From: Boswellia sacra
Taxonomy: Eukaryota; Streptophyta; Magnoliopsida; Sapindales; Burseraceae
Direction of reading: 5' to 3'
NCBI GenBank assembly: GCA_013180625.2
Contig: SNVD02010047.1
Coordinates: 124,001 to 188,000 of the forward strand
Length of the DNA: 64,000 nt
Position 1 is the first letter of the stretch. Every line of letters starts with the position of its first letter. The translations under genes were made by a program, and so were the position numbers. Positions 51,920 through 64,000 of the stretch are shown one piece after another. The notes below the pieces were generated by a model, which was given only the letters and a program-made list of their open reading frames with translations, did not search any database and was not told where the DNA came from.

Positions 51920-52000
51920 GTCAAGATGGCCGAGTTGGTCTAAGGCGCCAGTTTCAGGTACTGGTCCGAAAGGGCATGGGTTCGAATCCCATTCTTGACA
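51920..52000 (+). tRNA. tRNA-Leu(CAG): tRNA-Leu (anticodon CAG)
   Basis: 81 nt. The acceptor stem GTCAAGA pairs with TCTTGAC and the discriminator base is A. The D arm carries the A-box TGGCCGAGTTGG. The anticodon arm is CCAGT-TTCAGGT-ACTGG with anticodon CAG. A variable arm typical of class II tRNAs follows, then T arm ATGGG-TTCGAAT-CCCAT containing the B-box. There is no intron. A T-rich stretch follows at about 52014-52030 and could terminate Pol III. Confidence 0.95.
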
Positions 52001-52084
52001 TATTAAATACACAAGTTTTTTATTTTTTTCTCTGAAGCTAAGGCCCAATTCTCCCCCCTTCAGTCTTCACAGCACCCCTACTAC

Positions 52085-52340
52085 GACATCCAAAAAAAAA
52101 AAAAAAAAAAAAATCCACTAACAAAGCTCTCACACGCCAAATTAAACAATAATTATAATTTAAATTAAAAAAAAAACTCTTCCGGCTCCGTCTCCACCAC
52201 GACCACAAGCCATCATGAACCCTCAAACACTGCAATCACATTTAAAAAAAAAAAAAAAAAACACTACCAAAGTACCCGTACACCAAATTAAACAATAATT
52301 ATAATTAAAAAAAAAAAAACTTCAACCTCCACCTCTACCA
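52085..52340. repeat. Local direct duplication with poly(A) runs
   Basis: Poly(A), then a ccactaacaaagc-like block and ccaaattaaacaataattat, occurs at about 52090-52165 and again at about 52245-52310. The two copies diverge by several bases. Confidence 0.7.
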
Positions 52341-53092
52341 ACCTAACCATCTCTTCGTCATATCTCTCACCTCATCATCGCCCCACCGTAGCATCTCCCT
52401 CTCCGGTTCCAACAAACATCAACATCACCTTAGCACACTCAACTTTGGTTTTTATTTATTTGTTCATCAACAGCATCAACAACTCAAGCAATGGACAGCA
52501 AATCTCCGATGATGAACAACCAATGAGGACACTTGGGTTTTGTGTATAGCTTTCTGTGAGACTTTTGGGAGGGGTGGCGATGATGGACTCACGGCGGCAA
52601 AGGAACGATAATTGATAGTGGAACCGGTTCGGATTTTATGGGTTTTGAAGGGTTTTTGGTGGGTTTTGGGTTTGGTAATGAAGGAAAATTTGTAAAGGAG
52701 GTCCTGATCTATGGGTTGGTGGTGGGGTTGAGATGCCACTTGCCAGTGGCCGGCAGAAGGGGAAGAAGAGATGTTGAGGAGAAAAAGAGGATAGCGGAAT
52801 TTTCTATTTTATATATTTAATTATTATAATCAAATTTTTAATTAATAATTTAATAAATAAGAATATATGAGTATGAGGCTATTAAAGTCATTACACACAT
52901 TTTTAATATCAACTTATGATTGCACACCCAAATACGTTAGCTTTTTTGTTAACAGAGAAATGTAAGGGGCAAAAAGACTGTTTCTGAAAATATGGATACC
53001 ATCTTGACCTAAACATTAGTTCGGGGGCCAAATGTATTATCCTTTTCTTTATATAACAAACAGTGAAGGAAAGTATGCTAGCACCAAATGTA

Positions 53093-53140
53093 GTCACGAC
53101 GGCCAAGTGGGTCTAAGGCACCGGTCCGAAAGGGGATGGG
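53093..53140 (+). pseudogene. Truncated tRNA-Leu relic
   Basis: gtcacgacggccaagtggg and tctaaggcaccggtccgaaa match the D arm and variable arm of the tRNA-Leu at 51920. The anticodon arm (about 19 bases) is deleted, and the sequence decays after ggggatggg into T-rich DNA. Confidence 0.8.
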
Positions 53141-53259
53141 ATTTTTATTTTTTTATTTGAAGAAGAATCAAAAGAAAGGATTAGCCTAAAGCAATATATA
53201 GATACTTTAAATTCATATAATCATTAGGTAACATAAATTTACAATGACAAGCTCTAGTA

Positions 53260-54456
53260 TTAACAAGGGAAAAGGAAAAATGATGGTTCTACATGTATCT
53301 TTTTTCTGCTAACAAAATTAATCTTGCTCAACTTATTTCGACACCATAGCAGTTGGTCTGTAGTAATTTTTGACATATTCAAAACTCTTGCCACTAATTT
53401 CATATCAACTTGGGAGAAGAAGTAAAGCACTTGATCTGAATTGTCTTGCTGCTTCTGAAATTTCCTTAATATGCAATTCCCACTCCTTAATATGTCTTTA
53501 AGCTTCCTTTCCTTCTGCATTCCAGATAGATAGAAGATATTAAACGAAGTATACATACATATATAGCATTTCATGGACTAGTACTATGTATGATGTTAAA
53601 TAATTTTTTTACCTTCTGAAGATTACTTCGAACCTCTGCTAACAGTTCTAAATCTAAGGAGTCTTGTGGTTCAACCTGTGTGCTTTTTCGACACCTTTGG
53701 AGTTGAATATTTGCATCTTTATCTGCTCGAACAAATCGCCAAAATATTCTTATTGATTCTTCCATGATCTCTACTAGCATATCACTGGTAATTGCATAGT
53801 CATCTCTCCTTCTTGCTCTTGCCTTCTTCCTATCCTTTCTACTGTCCTCTGCAATAAAATATAAGCTTCTATTATAAATTATTGTTTCTGCTGCTAAATA
53901 AAGAAATGTGCAACCATTGAGCTATGTTATGTCCAAACTCGAAGGGAAGTCTCCAATTAACTCTTTCTTCATTTATTTATTTTTACCTCTTATAACTGGA
54001 ACCTGAAGAAGATTACGAAGAACACATCGATTCTTGATATAATTTTGAACTCTTGGTCCTTCAAATGGTTCATTTTCAATGAATCTTTGCATTAGCACTT
54101 GGAACTGTTGAAATTCACCAGCAACTTCATTATATCTGCGTATGCCATAAGGGTCAGATTCCCATAGCTCCAAGGACTTTTCATATTGCCAGTGCAGGAT
54201 TTCCCAAGAAAGGCACAATTGTCCAACATAGACAACCTCCAGATCACTATGCAACTCTCTAATGAACTTCTTCATTGGGTCAGATTCAGACTTTTTGTGC
54301 TTGCCGCCTATAAGGAAGTTCTGTGATAGAAGGGATGCCACTGCTGGATTTGAGGAGTAATTTAGGCTTGAAATTGATTTAAGTGGGTCCTTAGTAGATT
54401 GGAGAAATCCTACAAAATTAGCATAAAACATGCGAGTGCTTAAGTACTTCCATCAT

Positions 54457-54491
<35 letters not shown>

Positions 54492-56954
54492 GCATATGTA
54501 TTGCCCACCATAAGCATCAATGATAGCGCAAAAAGCTAATTCACTCAAGTGAAATCATGCACGTATCTTTTTCAACTTGCTTTCTACCAATAAAAGAACT
54601 TTGTCATCAGAAAACCAAGCTTAAAAAACTGTTCCATGAAGCGCTAAAGGTACGTACAGGATTTAGGTAAATCCATTCCATAATAGGGTAGTGTGTTAAC
54701 TAAATGGTGGAGGCCAAGTTGAAAACTAAAGTTGGTTGGATGACACTGATAAGAGCGTAGAAAAGAACTTTCAACCAACTTTAGTTCTGATTTCTGGCAT
54801 TACGTAAAATTGGGCTAGATCTATTTGCATAGTATAAAATACTTTAAACAGCTTTACTGCAAAAAGCATACATATCAGGTGGCTCTTTAAACAGTGCCCC
54901 TGCACTGGCACCGCTGCTATATTTTCTATAGTTTCTGCAAATGATTTGATTATACAGATATTCATGCACTTGATTGTTGTAGAAAAGTTCCTTAAAACTC
55001 CCCAACTTTTCCCAAAAAAAAAAATCACAAATCATCAAATGTTTAATGTGGTATGAGATAAATGTTCTCCTTCCTACTACTATATGTAATTATTACTCAA
55101 AATGTCGTACTTCTGCTGACCCAACTAATCTAATCTACTGGGTCCTTGGCCTTACCTTGTGAAAGAACAATAGAAGGTAGGCTGTGTTGTTCATGACAAA
55201 TTGACAATTGATTTGCATGCATCAGGTTAATAGGATGATCTCTTGATAATTATGGATAGAGTTTATAAACACATTTTATCTTTACCTCCAAAAAAAAATA
55301 AAAATAAAATGCAGTAAAGAAAACATATGAACAAACAACTATTGATGCAATAATTGAAATTTAATCAAGGAATTTGAAATGAGTAACTGACCTATTGCAT
55401 ACATCTTCTGGTAATTCAAAATGTCGAACTTCCGCATCCGTTCTCTGTAACTCTTGTAGAATTTGTGAAGCTCACCCATTGTATCTTCATGCTGGAACTT
55501 CTCATCGATCTTCCATGGCTTTAAATCTTCTGTTATCTTCGGACACTCGGATTCTTCAAGGATAGTGGGCAGACCTATTGCCCTGACCTTTTTAAGCTCC
55601 ATCTTGAGCTGCTCAATCAAATCTTGGTGCTCCCACAAAGTTTCTAATCCATTTGAATCCTCAGAATCCAAAGAAGCAGATGAAGAATTTTGAAAACTAG
55701 ACTTCTTAGACTCTTTTGAACTACACTTTACACCATTCTCTTTGCTACCAACTTCCCGATTCTTCGAATCTTTGTTGTCGTGAAAATCATTCTCAGACAA
55801 CATTTCTGATTCTCGAGTGCCCGAATTCTTAACCTCGGATTCTTCTAGTTTTTCAAGCTCTTCCATTACGTCACTATCTTCTTCTTCAAAATCATCAGCC
55901 CAATTGCTGAAGTTCTGCAAATACAACTTTTCCAAATCCAAATCTTCATCAGCTAATTTTTCCTTCCCCCCATTAAGTTCTCTCATAATATTAAACTCAA
56001 AATCTTCTTCAAAATCTTTATCAGACAAAAATCCATCACTAGTTGAGCCAATAAATTGACTCACAGCTAAGTGCTCATTGCTTGAAGCAATAGAATCCGA
56101 GTCAGAATCTGAAGCTATCAAGTCTTTTTCCGAAAGAAATTGAACATCCCCTGCACCATCTTGATGACTTGGCTTATTGTTATTCACATCATGCGCTGGT
56201 TTAGAGTCTTCTATCAATGCTGTTACCTCTGCCTTTGCTGGAAGCTCTTTTCTGCAAGCACTGTCCCTAGAATCCTCCGTTCCTTCTTCATGAACAGTTT
56301 CTTCTGAGCTTTGTTGTATGAAAGACTTCTCTGACAGAAATTTGTCAGCAATAATCTCTTGATTGGAAGAAGAAACACTTTTGGAACCAGCATACAACTC
56401 TTTCACAATAAAGCTCACATCTTCTGGTTCTTTGATGAAGCCACTTAGATATCTCTCAGACTTGAACTCATACTTACTAGTGCTGGTAGATGGGAGAACA
56501 TCCCAACTTCCCTTATTGCTTCTGCTGAATTCCTCATAACTCTGAAACTTGAATTTGAGAAACTTTGGAGATTCTTCTTCATCATTCTGAGAATCCCTAA
56601 ACTCGATACAATCTGTTTTTCTTTCCTCAAATTCAGCTTCTTGCTTCACAAGAGCAGAATCATTAAAATTATTCCTTTCATGCAAAGCAACCGCCAAGCA
56701 ATTGGACTTGCTTTCTCGAGAAATCTCATCTGCTACAACTCTGCAACAAATTAAAACAAAAATTGTTGAAATACGTGAAAATTCTTTATTAAAATAACAA
56801 CAGAAGAAACAACATTTAAGTCAAGTTCTCAATACCTGAAAAAGAACTTGGTAACAAGAGGTAACAGAGCAAGAAACAGAGTGGAGACAGAGACCCAGAA
56901 AAAGCCACCCAAGCAGACCAGTTTCTGATAGAGAAACTCATTAACAAAACCCAT
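53260..56954 (-). CDS. DUF1666 family protein with N-terminal membrane anchor
   Basis: Five exons on the minus strand: 56836-56954, 55392-56740, 53987-54409, 53613-53848 and 53260-53514. They join in phase to 793 residues. Residues 11-40 (VCLGGFFWVSVSTLFLALLP...) form a membrane segment or signal anchor. Residues 60-440 are acidic and Ser-rich with repeated FLSEK/FLSDKDF-type motifs (DKFLSEKSF, FLSEKDL, FLSDKDFEE, MLSENDF), and look disordered. The C-terminal half is the DUF1666 region: LWEHQDLIEQLKMELKKVRA, LCLSWEILHWQY, RYNEVAGEFQQFQVLMQRF and MEESIRIFWRFVRADKD. Its biochemical role is unknown. It appears to correspond to Arabidopsis At5g39785, which lies near NAC094 and DEG8. Confidence 0.9.
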
Positions 56955-59475
56955 ATTCGAGAAACCCAGAAGCCAATTGAGCAGAAAAATTCCTCAAGGA
57001 AGCCACCAATTTAATCCATAAGTCAGTTTATTCATTCTGAAGAAAACAGAGCAATTCATGAAACTCTTATTATTCCTACGTTGAAAATTCCATGCAAGAA
57101 TGGACTTTTCACCCGTTCAAAGCACCCAAAAAGATGCTAAAAATTGAAAGAGTCACATAGAAGTTGAAGTCTAACCTAAGCGGAGAGGCAAAACAGGGAT
57201 CGTTGAGCAAAAAATTAAGGAGAGAAAGTCACATGTCAGCTACTGAGTTTTGAGCTAATATTTGGTTGCTTCAATCACTGGATTTCCGAGGACCGTTAGT
57301 GAAAGATACAGAGAAGATTTCATCAGTTGAAGGGTCTGTTCTGTCTACTATTTCGTATTTAAGGTTTCAAGTTTGGAATTGGAAGAGAGAACAAAATAAA
57401 ATAAAATAAAATGAACTGAAATAAAGTAAAACAAATTTGGGTTAAATTTAAAGTCTACGCTTTTAACTTCCAATTTCGTCATTCAGGGTTTGGCGGTTTT
57501 AATCTATTTAGGGGTTACAGAGAAGAATTAACTTAACCAAAATCTGAAATATAAATATTTTCCTGTGCGACAATGGTGGGTGGAGATTACCCATCAAAAC
57601 AAGGAACTTGTTAAATGTTTGATAATTTTAAAGCATATTTTATAAGGAATAAGCAAACATGTGAAAAGGAGAAAATGGAAATAGGAAACAAAAATTTAAA
57701 TGTGGATTTAAATAATCATATTTCAATGGACTTTTAATTTCCGTACCATTTTGTTTAAATATCTTTAGCTTAATGAGGACCCTTTTTTTAAGAAAAAAGG
57801 TGCTTAAGTAGGCATTAATCATAGCATAAGACTACTTGATGATGGCCAAGTAAAAGGCTATTTAAAGGATGACTAGAGCACAGTGGATATGTCCTAAGTT
57901 GCCTTTCTATTGGAAACAAACAATTAACACTTGACAACAATTGGATAGGTTGGGAGTTGAAGGTTGAAAAATTGGCATGTCTAGCATTAGCACATAGAGG
58001 CTATTAGAGGCAATGATGCAACATTGCTTTATTACCAGGAGACTTTTGCTTGCCCCTCCAATTTCACCTTTCTCCAAACCAAAGAGTAATAAAGTTCCCA
58101 ACAACCCAATCACTAGTTTTAGATCTCTATCATGTAATGATTGAGTAAATGAAAAATGTAAATATATACACTTTATAATTTCATCAAATAATTATATAAA
58201 TAATGTGATACATCTGTTTTATTTCAGATATTTTTCTTATAGAAATACATCTTGCACACATACATTGTGCATGATCAACATACACCATATCATGGATTGT
58301 AGATTGCTATTTCCCACATTTTGTTCGATAAAATTTAATTTTAAGACCTACATAAACTTGAATCTGAAGGAGGGAGTGGCATGTGAGAGTGAAAAGTTCA
58401 TTATCATAACATGCCACATTGTAATTAAAGTCTAAAAGATGCCTCAAATCAAGCATTGTATCGATACGTATAAATTAAGCATTAGTACATTTTATACTTA
58501 CACTAACGAACTCCACGCAACCAAAATACATCTATACACATACCTACCAGTATGAAAATGAATTCATTTAACAACAGCAACATGGTCATTGATTTAAGGC
58601 TATATATCATCGATCCACGCTTTTCCGAGGTAGTCAAAAACTAATGCATAGGCGCCTTTAAATTTAAAGACCAAGAAATAAGCACTATATTAGTTTGTGC
58701 TTAACATCGAAGTTGTAAAAAAATAAATAGGTTTTGCCCACAGGCTGATTTTCTTGAACAGGTTCAACAAGGGCAAGCACAATCTTGTATTATTATAATC
58801 TTTTTCAGGATTTGGAGGGCTGTTGTTCTCCTAAAATATGTATATGTATACCAATACAGGTCTGTATATTAGCTTATTTTCAATCTCTTTTCTTCCTGAT
58901 AAAGTTATCTGTGACATAAATCACAGCACGTGTACACATTACCATTACTTTGACCCATCAGGATTATTCTACGCCGACCTCATCTTCAGCTAGAATACAA
59001 ATTTCAGTTTAGAGATCTTGACATTTTCAGGGATGTGGATGGATGTATTCAAAGAATTATATGTCAGCAAAATATGTATGAGAAGAATGTTCAGCTCCTG
59101 TACATTTATATTAAACAAATATTATGTTTTCAAACAGAAGTTGTGGGAAATATGTTCAGTTCTCATAAACTGCAGATCACCAAACAAAACAAATATGTTA
59201 TTTTCAAACACTAAGTTGTGGGAAACATGTGTTTGACAAATGACAACAGCAACCCGTTTATGAGAAGCAGGAAAAATGTGGACCAAACTGCAATACAATC
59301 AACAATTCACCACAGGAAAAATATTCTACGTTACAGTACAAAACCGTATATAGACAACAGTTGAACAAACAATAGAATATTCATCATATATTAACTTCTC
59401 TAAACAAATTAAAACAGCAACAATTCAATCAAGAGTAGAATAAAACGATGATTACAGAACAAGTTATGAACTCGG

Positions 59476-59582
59476 AATTTTTTTTTTTTGATGAAATTTG
59501 GTCTAATGAAAATCTAATCAAACCAAAGCCCCACAGAGCACTCTCAAAAGGGTGTCGGCCAATGGGGTCAGACTCAGGCTCC
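59476..59582 (-). mobile_element. Probable retroposon 3' end with poly(A)
   Basis: On the minus strand a GC-richer segment (gtgtcgg... complement, ggggctttggtttgatt) ends in ccaaatttcatc followed by about 13 A residues. That is the layout of a SINE or LINE tail. The 5' boundary is unknown. Confidence 0.4.
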
Positions 59583-60949
59583 ACAAGTTAAATTAAATAC
59601 AAAATATGAAATCAAAGTGCGATTACGCGTAGTGGTCAATAGCTTATTCAATGGATGGGAAGGAAGAAGTAAAACAAAATAAACAAAGGTTTCTTAAGGG
59701 TCCTATACTTCTCACCTTCACATTTGAAAACAAAATTCTTTGAAAATGTTGTTGTTGGCATGAGCTGAAGACAGGAAACAAAGCACCCACCAGGCCACTC
59801 TCCATGGCAATTAGCTGAATATTTTTGTACAAATTTTATTAGTGGAAGAAAGCTGACCAACCTGACTCACATGGTCATAACACACCAATTGTGACCATTT
59901 GTAGATGGAAACAAGCCACCCCACCAGTCAAATCATGCTTTGTTTATGATCCACATCTCCATGTCTTGGAGAGAATTTATAACTCAAATTGACTTAGAAT
60001 TTTGGGCTATATATTAAACTCAAGAAAGAATACAACTAGTCTCCACACTAATACCAAATCAAAGAAAAATTGTTGATTTTCAGTTTCAAGTGAGGTCACC
60101 AAATCTGTGATTTCTGGTCTTGTATGATTATGATTCTTTTTGAAGGAACAAGAGAGGTGGGACTGATTAACGAGGACTCAGAAGAATACAAAAGCACTTA
60201 TTGAGAAGGGCAAGATATCAATTTATCAAACCAAGAAGAAGTACTTATTTCATATAATCTAGTTTTGAAAAAGCAATTATTGGGAGATTGATTTGGTCAT
60301 CTATGGTGCACCATACGGCCAAGTGCAACTACAATGTCTTTGTTAAGCTTACGCGGGGTTGACAAACTTGGATTTTTGATAGAGAAGGTTTACCCATGAA
60401 CAATTTTCTAGAAGAGGAACTGTTTTCCAATTGATTGAGAATTGGAATTTGGAAACTTTCTTCAATATTGCGCACAAAAACAGAGGCAAGTTCAGGGATC
60501 TAAGTCAAAGATATTAATTGTTTGTTGTTTTGGTCAGATTTCTTCATAATTACCTTATTCATTAATCATGAAATGAAAAACCTTTTACTAGCCAATCAAG
60601 AAATTTACGGGATTCATCTCTATAATGAGATCTTGGCTTCATAATACTTCTATAAAATATTATTAAAAAAAACCATGAGATTATTTTAAAAATTAATTTA
60701 AAATTATTTTTTATTCCCTAATCAAATATCCAACTGTCTAAGCCAAGTAAGATGTTTAGTTATACAATTAATTTATTCACTCATTCAATATGAAACATAG
60801 TCGTTAATAACATCTAAATTCTAATAAAGTATCAAATTGTTGAACAATACTAGATATTGGTGTATCTACAGTATATCGGTTGTATCATATATTTATATTT
60901 CAATTTTTTTAAAATTATTATAAAAATTATAAATCTTTGTATAAAAATC

Positions 60950-61056
60950 GTAAATATGAAAAAAAGTTGTAAATGAATAATTTTTCATATTTACAACTTT
61001 TACAATATTTTTACAAATTTTGAAAATGGTTGTACGGTACAATGGTTGTACCGTAC
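60950..61056. repeat. Two small palindromes
   Basis: gtaaatatgaaaaa (60950-60963) pairs with tttttcatatttac (60981-60994). gtacggtac (61032-61040) pairs with gtaccgtac (61048-61056). Both lie in AT-rich non-coding DNA that may be a degraded MITE. Confidence 0.7.
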
Positions 61057-61857
61057 CATGACCCACTAGATATTTGTCCAATTGTCAAATAATACATATA
61101 TATTGAAGGAATTAAGGTAAATTTGATAATTTAAAACGGAAGTTGGTTAAAGCATATAAATTTTGAAAAAAAATTATTTTCTAAAAAGAAATTTTAAAAA
61201 TTAGTTATTTTTTATATTTTTCTAAGAATAGCTTAATATATATCTTTAGAAAATATATTTTTATAAAGAATTTTAAAACCCTGCCAACGTAATCCTATGT
61301 ATATTAGATAAAACTTGCCCAAGCATAACATGGAGAAAGTATGAAAAGATTAGTATGAAGATGACGAATATTCGAAGAAACAAACCAACTCCATTTGCTA
61401 AAGAAAGCACAAAACTTTGATTAAAGAGGTCCACAAGACCTATATGTAGGTCAACCCAATATCTTGAATTGGCCCAAACCCGTCTCTCGTAGGATTGTTT
61501 TCATTTCGTTTTATGGTTAACATCGGAATTAGTGGATTCAAAATTGCAAGAAAATATCTGCTTTATGATTATGAAGCAAATGTAAAGGGAAGGATCCGAC
61601 GAAGGCATTGCAGTATAAGTTTGAATATCACTGTTTTTTACTTGTTTGGGATTGATTAGAATAGGAAACTTGACAAAATAGTTCAAACGATGAAAGGTTG
61701 GACTAGACTATCGCAGGGAACCCATATGATTTGGGCCTTCTATAACCACGTCAATGGTATAGGAACTGAGGTCGCTTCTCACTAACATGTTATATATAAA
61801 TATATATATGACAATAATTTTATTATAAGGGTATCTCATTAAGTTATCAATTATCAT

Positions 61858-62460
61858 TAACGTAATATCATATACTATCTATAAGGTTTAACATAACATC
61901 ATCCATAAATGTAGCTCCGTACTTGTATCATTTCAATCCTTAAGGTTTGCATATTTGTATTATCTAGATCCAGTTGACTAATTTCATTTGTTTTTTCACA
62001 AACGGATAAAGACATTTTCGTTAACTGGACTTAGATATTCAATAAGTATAAGATAATATTGATTTTATTTTCACCATAAATAATTATTCAATTGTCATTT
62101 AGTTTATGAAAAAAGCAAAGGGAATTAATCGATTGGACCTAGATGATATAAATATACAAATCTTAAAGACCAAAATAATACAAATACAAAACTATGTTTC
62201 AAGGTAATATTGTGCTAAATCCTAGGGGTAGTGTATGATATTACCCTATGTTTCAATAAGTATATGATAACATTAATTTCATTTTCATCATAAATAATTA
62301 TTCAACTGTAATTTAATTTGTGAAAAAGTAAAGAGAATTAGTCAATTAGACATAGATAATACAAATACACAAACCTTAGGAACCGAAATGATATAAATAC
62401 AAAATTACGTTTCTGGATGATAGTATGCCAAATTTTAGGAATAGTCTATAATATTACCCC
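61858..62460. mobile_element. Long-TIR MITE with duplicated right arm
   Basis: The left arm (about 61861-62003) is an inverted copy of a segment present twice on the right: about 62105-62245 and 62311-62460. The two right-hand units also repeat the sequence before them (ataagtata(a/t)gataa...ccataaataattattcaa), a tandem unit of about 213 bp. No ORF is present. AATTAT sequences flank both ends and may be target duplications. Confidence 0.7.
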
Positions 62461-63848
62461 AATTATTAATTTCTATATCTCCATGTACGACAAATTGCAC
62501 GAAGTTGAATAGTATATGTTATTTGTATATGCAATATTACTTGCAAGTCACATCTGTATGTACTAACAAAATTTTGTCCCAATTGTCCATCTCAATCACT
62601 CCTTGTCCTAGAGATAAATCTCTTCAAACCAAGAAATTTGATAAGAAGTTCTTTTGACATTCAAGCCTATTAATTTTTTTTTTTAAAATTATGATCATAT
62701 AAGCATAAATACTTGGTCCTTGTAAGCTGGGCCCTAATGGACCACACCAAGACTGGACCAATTTCTTTTTATCTATTACTCGGCGACCTTTGTGAAATAA
62801 TTAGGCGCAAATTGGGGCCGGAAGGCTCGTGTGGCATTGAAGATCGGGGCTTTTGGCTTTGGCGTTTGTGAAATAATGGAATTGAAGGGGGAGTCATTTA
62901 AGGTTGAATTGTGGTAGGTGAGCTTATTTACTTACGACACATGGAGAAGACACAGTGGCACATGCCCTCTACAAATTGGTTTGATTTTGAATGGGTAGCC
63001 ACCCCCAGCCACATGTGTGCACCCCTGTCCGCCGCCCATCTACTGTTTTCCTGTGTGGTTGCCTTTGCCAGTTTCCCTTTTTCTTGGTAGCGTTTCGCGT
63101 TGCGGACGCTCACTGCATATGCGATAAAGAATGATATTCTCTACAAGAACTCTAAGCAAAAATGATAAAAGGATCATGCATATGAGTTCCCATTTTTTGT
63201 TTTATTAGTGAAATTAAGCTGAAAGTCAATGAGTTTGAATGAAGTAGAATTGAGTTAATTTTATTTGGTATCTTTGTGTTTTGTTTTTGTGTCGGTGAAT
63301 CAGATATCAACTTATCAGAGAGTTAACAACTTCTTGCCTGATCTTTCCTGATACATGCACATGTCAAGCTCCTTGTTGATTATAAAAGTCGATAGCTTAT
63401 GAAAAAGCTATTTACCTTGTCAATCGTTTGACAAAATTCATTTATAAAGGTGTTTTTGATGATTTTGAAAAGGTTTAAGAAAAAAATTGACAATTAGTTT
63501 AGAATCATTGTATGCTATGAATTAACCCAATTATTACAATTATATTAATTGGGTTTTTTTAGTTACAGATACGAATCTTTTCAGATATTCCAAGTGTGAT
63601 ATTGACTGTGTGCTTGAATGACCAAATAGAAAAGAAAAAAAAAATTCATCAAAGTGTAAACATCTAACCATTAAAACGCGAAAGGCATAAAGATGTCTAG
63701 TCATTTTCATAATCAATTCAAAATTTAGCTGTAAACAGAGCGTCAAGACAAGAATTTTTCAACAAATTAGATCAAGATTTAAATTGATTGGGTTAGGTGG
63801 TAATTGCAAAATAACTCTTAAAAGATTTGTTTCTGCAAAAATGAGAAA

Positions 63849-64000
63849 AAGATTTTTTTTTTTTGTTAGAGGGAGGGCACCAAGGCCCGAAAAAACAACT
63901 AGTTTGAGCCTCTAGGCCAAGAACATCAATATAATCAGCAAATAAAATTCTATTAAGACAACTAAAAAGATTCTCAAGTTTGTGATAGTCCAAAGATTAA
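63849..64000 (-). mobile_element. Possible retroposon 3' end, cut by window edge
   Basis: On the minus strand a moderately GC-rich segment (ttggcctagaggctcaaac, then gggccttggtgccctccc) ends in about 15 A residues at 63853-63868, as in a SINE or LINE tail. It runs off the window, so its identity is open. Confidence 0.4.

Larger units (their letters stand above)
56955..64000. other. Gene-poor region to the end of the window
   Basis: The DUF1666 5' leader and promoter come first (to about 57.4 kb). About 6.6 kb without recognisable genes follow. It holds a retroposon tail near 59.5 kb, small palindromes near 61.0 kb, a long-TIR MITE (61858-62460) and a second retroposon-like 3' end at the window edge. 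The less AT-rich stretch at 62.75-63.1 kb might be a promoter of a gene outside the window, but nothing in it is diagnostic. Confidence 0.55.

Noticed and set aside
52476..52739. 87-codon minus-strand ORF beginning MASQPHHQP
   Set aside because: Low-complexity Ser/Pro/Lys composition, no domain, and next to duplicated poly(A)-containing DNA. It is more likely repeat-derived than a gene.
62928..63113. 61-codon minus-strand ORF in a GC-richer stretch
   Set aside because: No recognisable motif. The composition may reflect a promoter or leader of a gene beyond the window.

Overview
The window is nuclear DNA from a flowering plant, almost certainly a eudicot. It is AT-rich, genes are split by GT-AG introns, intergenic space is full of small transposon relics, and the proteins are plant types (NAC factor, GDSL esterase, chloroplast Deg protease, DUF1666, NAP1-related SET protein). 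Nothing prokaryotic or viral is seen. All exon coordinates were read by hand from splice sites, reading phase and family expectation. Every multi-exon model given closes with an intact frame.

Layout: (1) 1-2814 (+) the 3' end of a THADA/Trm732-like gene. (2) 5181-8537 (-) a ten-exon NRP1/SET-type histone chaperone whose last intron carries a complete 416-bp TRIM retrotransposon with identical LTRs. (3) 8.6-15.0 kb, gene-free and rich in MITEs, with a decayed second copy of NRP1 exon 1. (4) 15254-22684 (+) a twelve-exon gene for a 1069-residue ankyrin / CCCH / RRM / LOTUS / RING-like protein. (5) 24.7-25.6 kb (-) unassigned exon-like pieces. (6) 25718-29052 (-) a SUV3-like organellar RNA helicase. 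(7) 30808-34200 (-) DEG8, a thylakoid-lumen protease. (8) 35296-36815 (+) a GDSL esterase/lipase. (9) 42439-44146 (+) a NAC094-like transcription factor. (10) 44.8-46.0 kb (-) remains of a domesticated-hAT type (TTF/DUF4371) gene. (11) 47100-48537 (-) ribosomal protein eL34. (12) 48775-50951 a Mutator-like element broken by a nested hAT element. (13) 51920-52000 tRNA-Leu(CAG), with a truncated relic 1.1 kb away. (14) 53260-56954 (-) a membrane-anchored DUF1666 protein. (15) 57-64 kb, gene-poor, with a long-TIR MITE and retroposon tails.

The genes do not form a pathway. From memory, the order SUV3-like helicase, DEG8, NAC094, DUF1666 matches the Arabidopsis At5g39785-At5g39840 neighbourhood, so the 25-57 kb block looks like conserved microsynteny with a GDSL gene, eL34 and transposons in between. 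Three genes concern RNA (THADA for tRNA methylation, the CCCH/RRM/LOTUS protein, the SUV3 helicase), one chromatin, one photosystem repair and one translation. The most unusual objects are the multidomain ankyrin-CCCH-RRM-LOTUS-RING gene, the nested MULE/hAT insertion just upstream of eL34, and the intact intronic TRIM.
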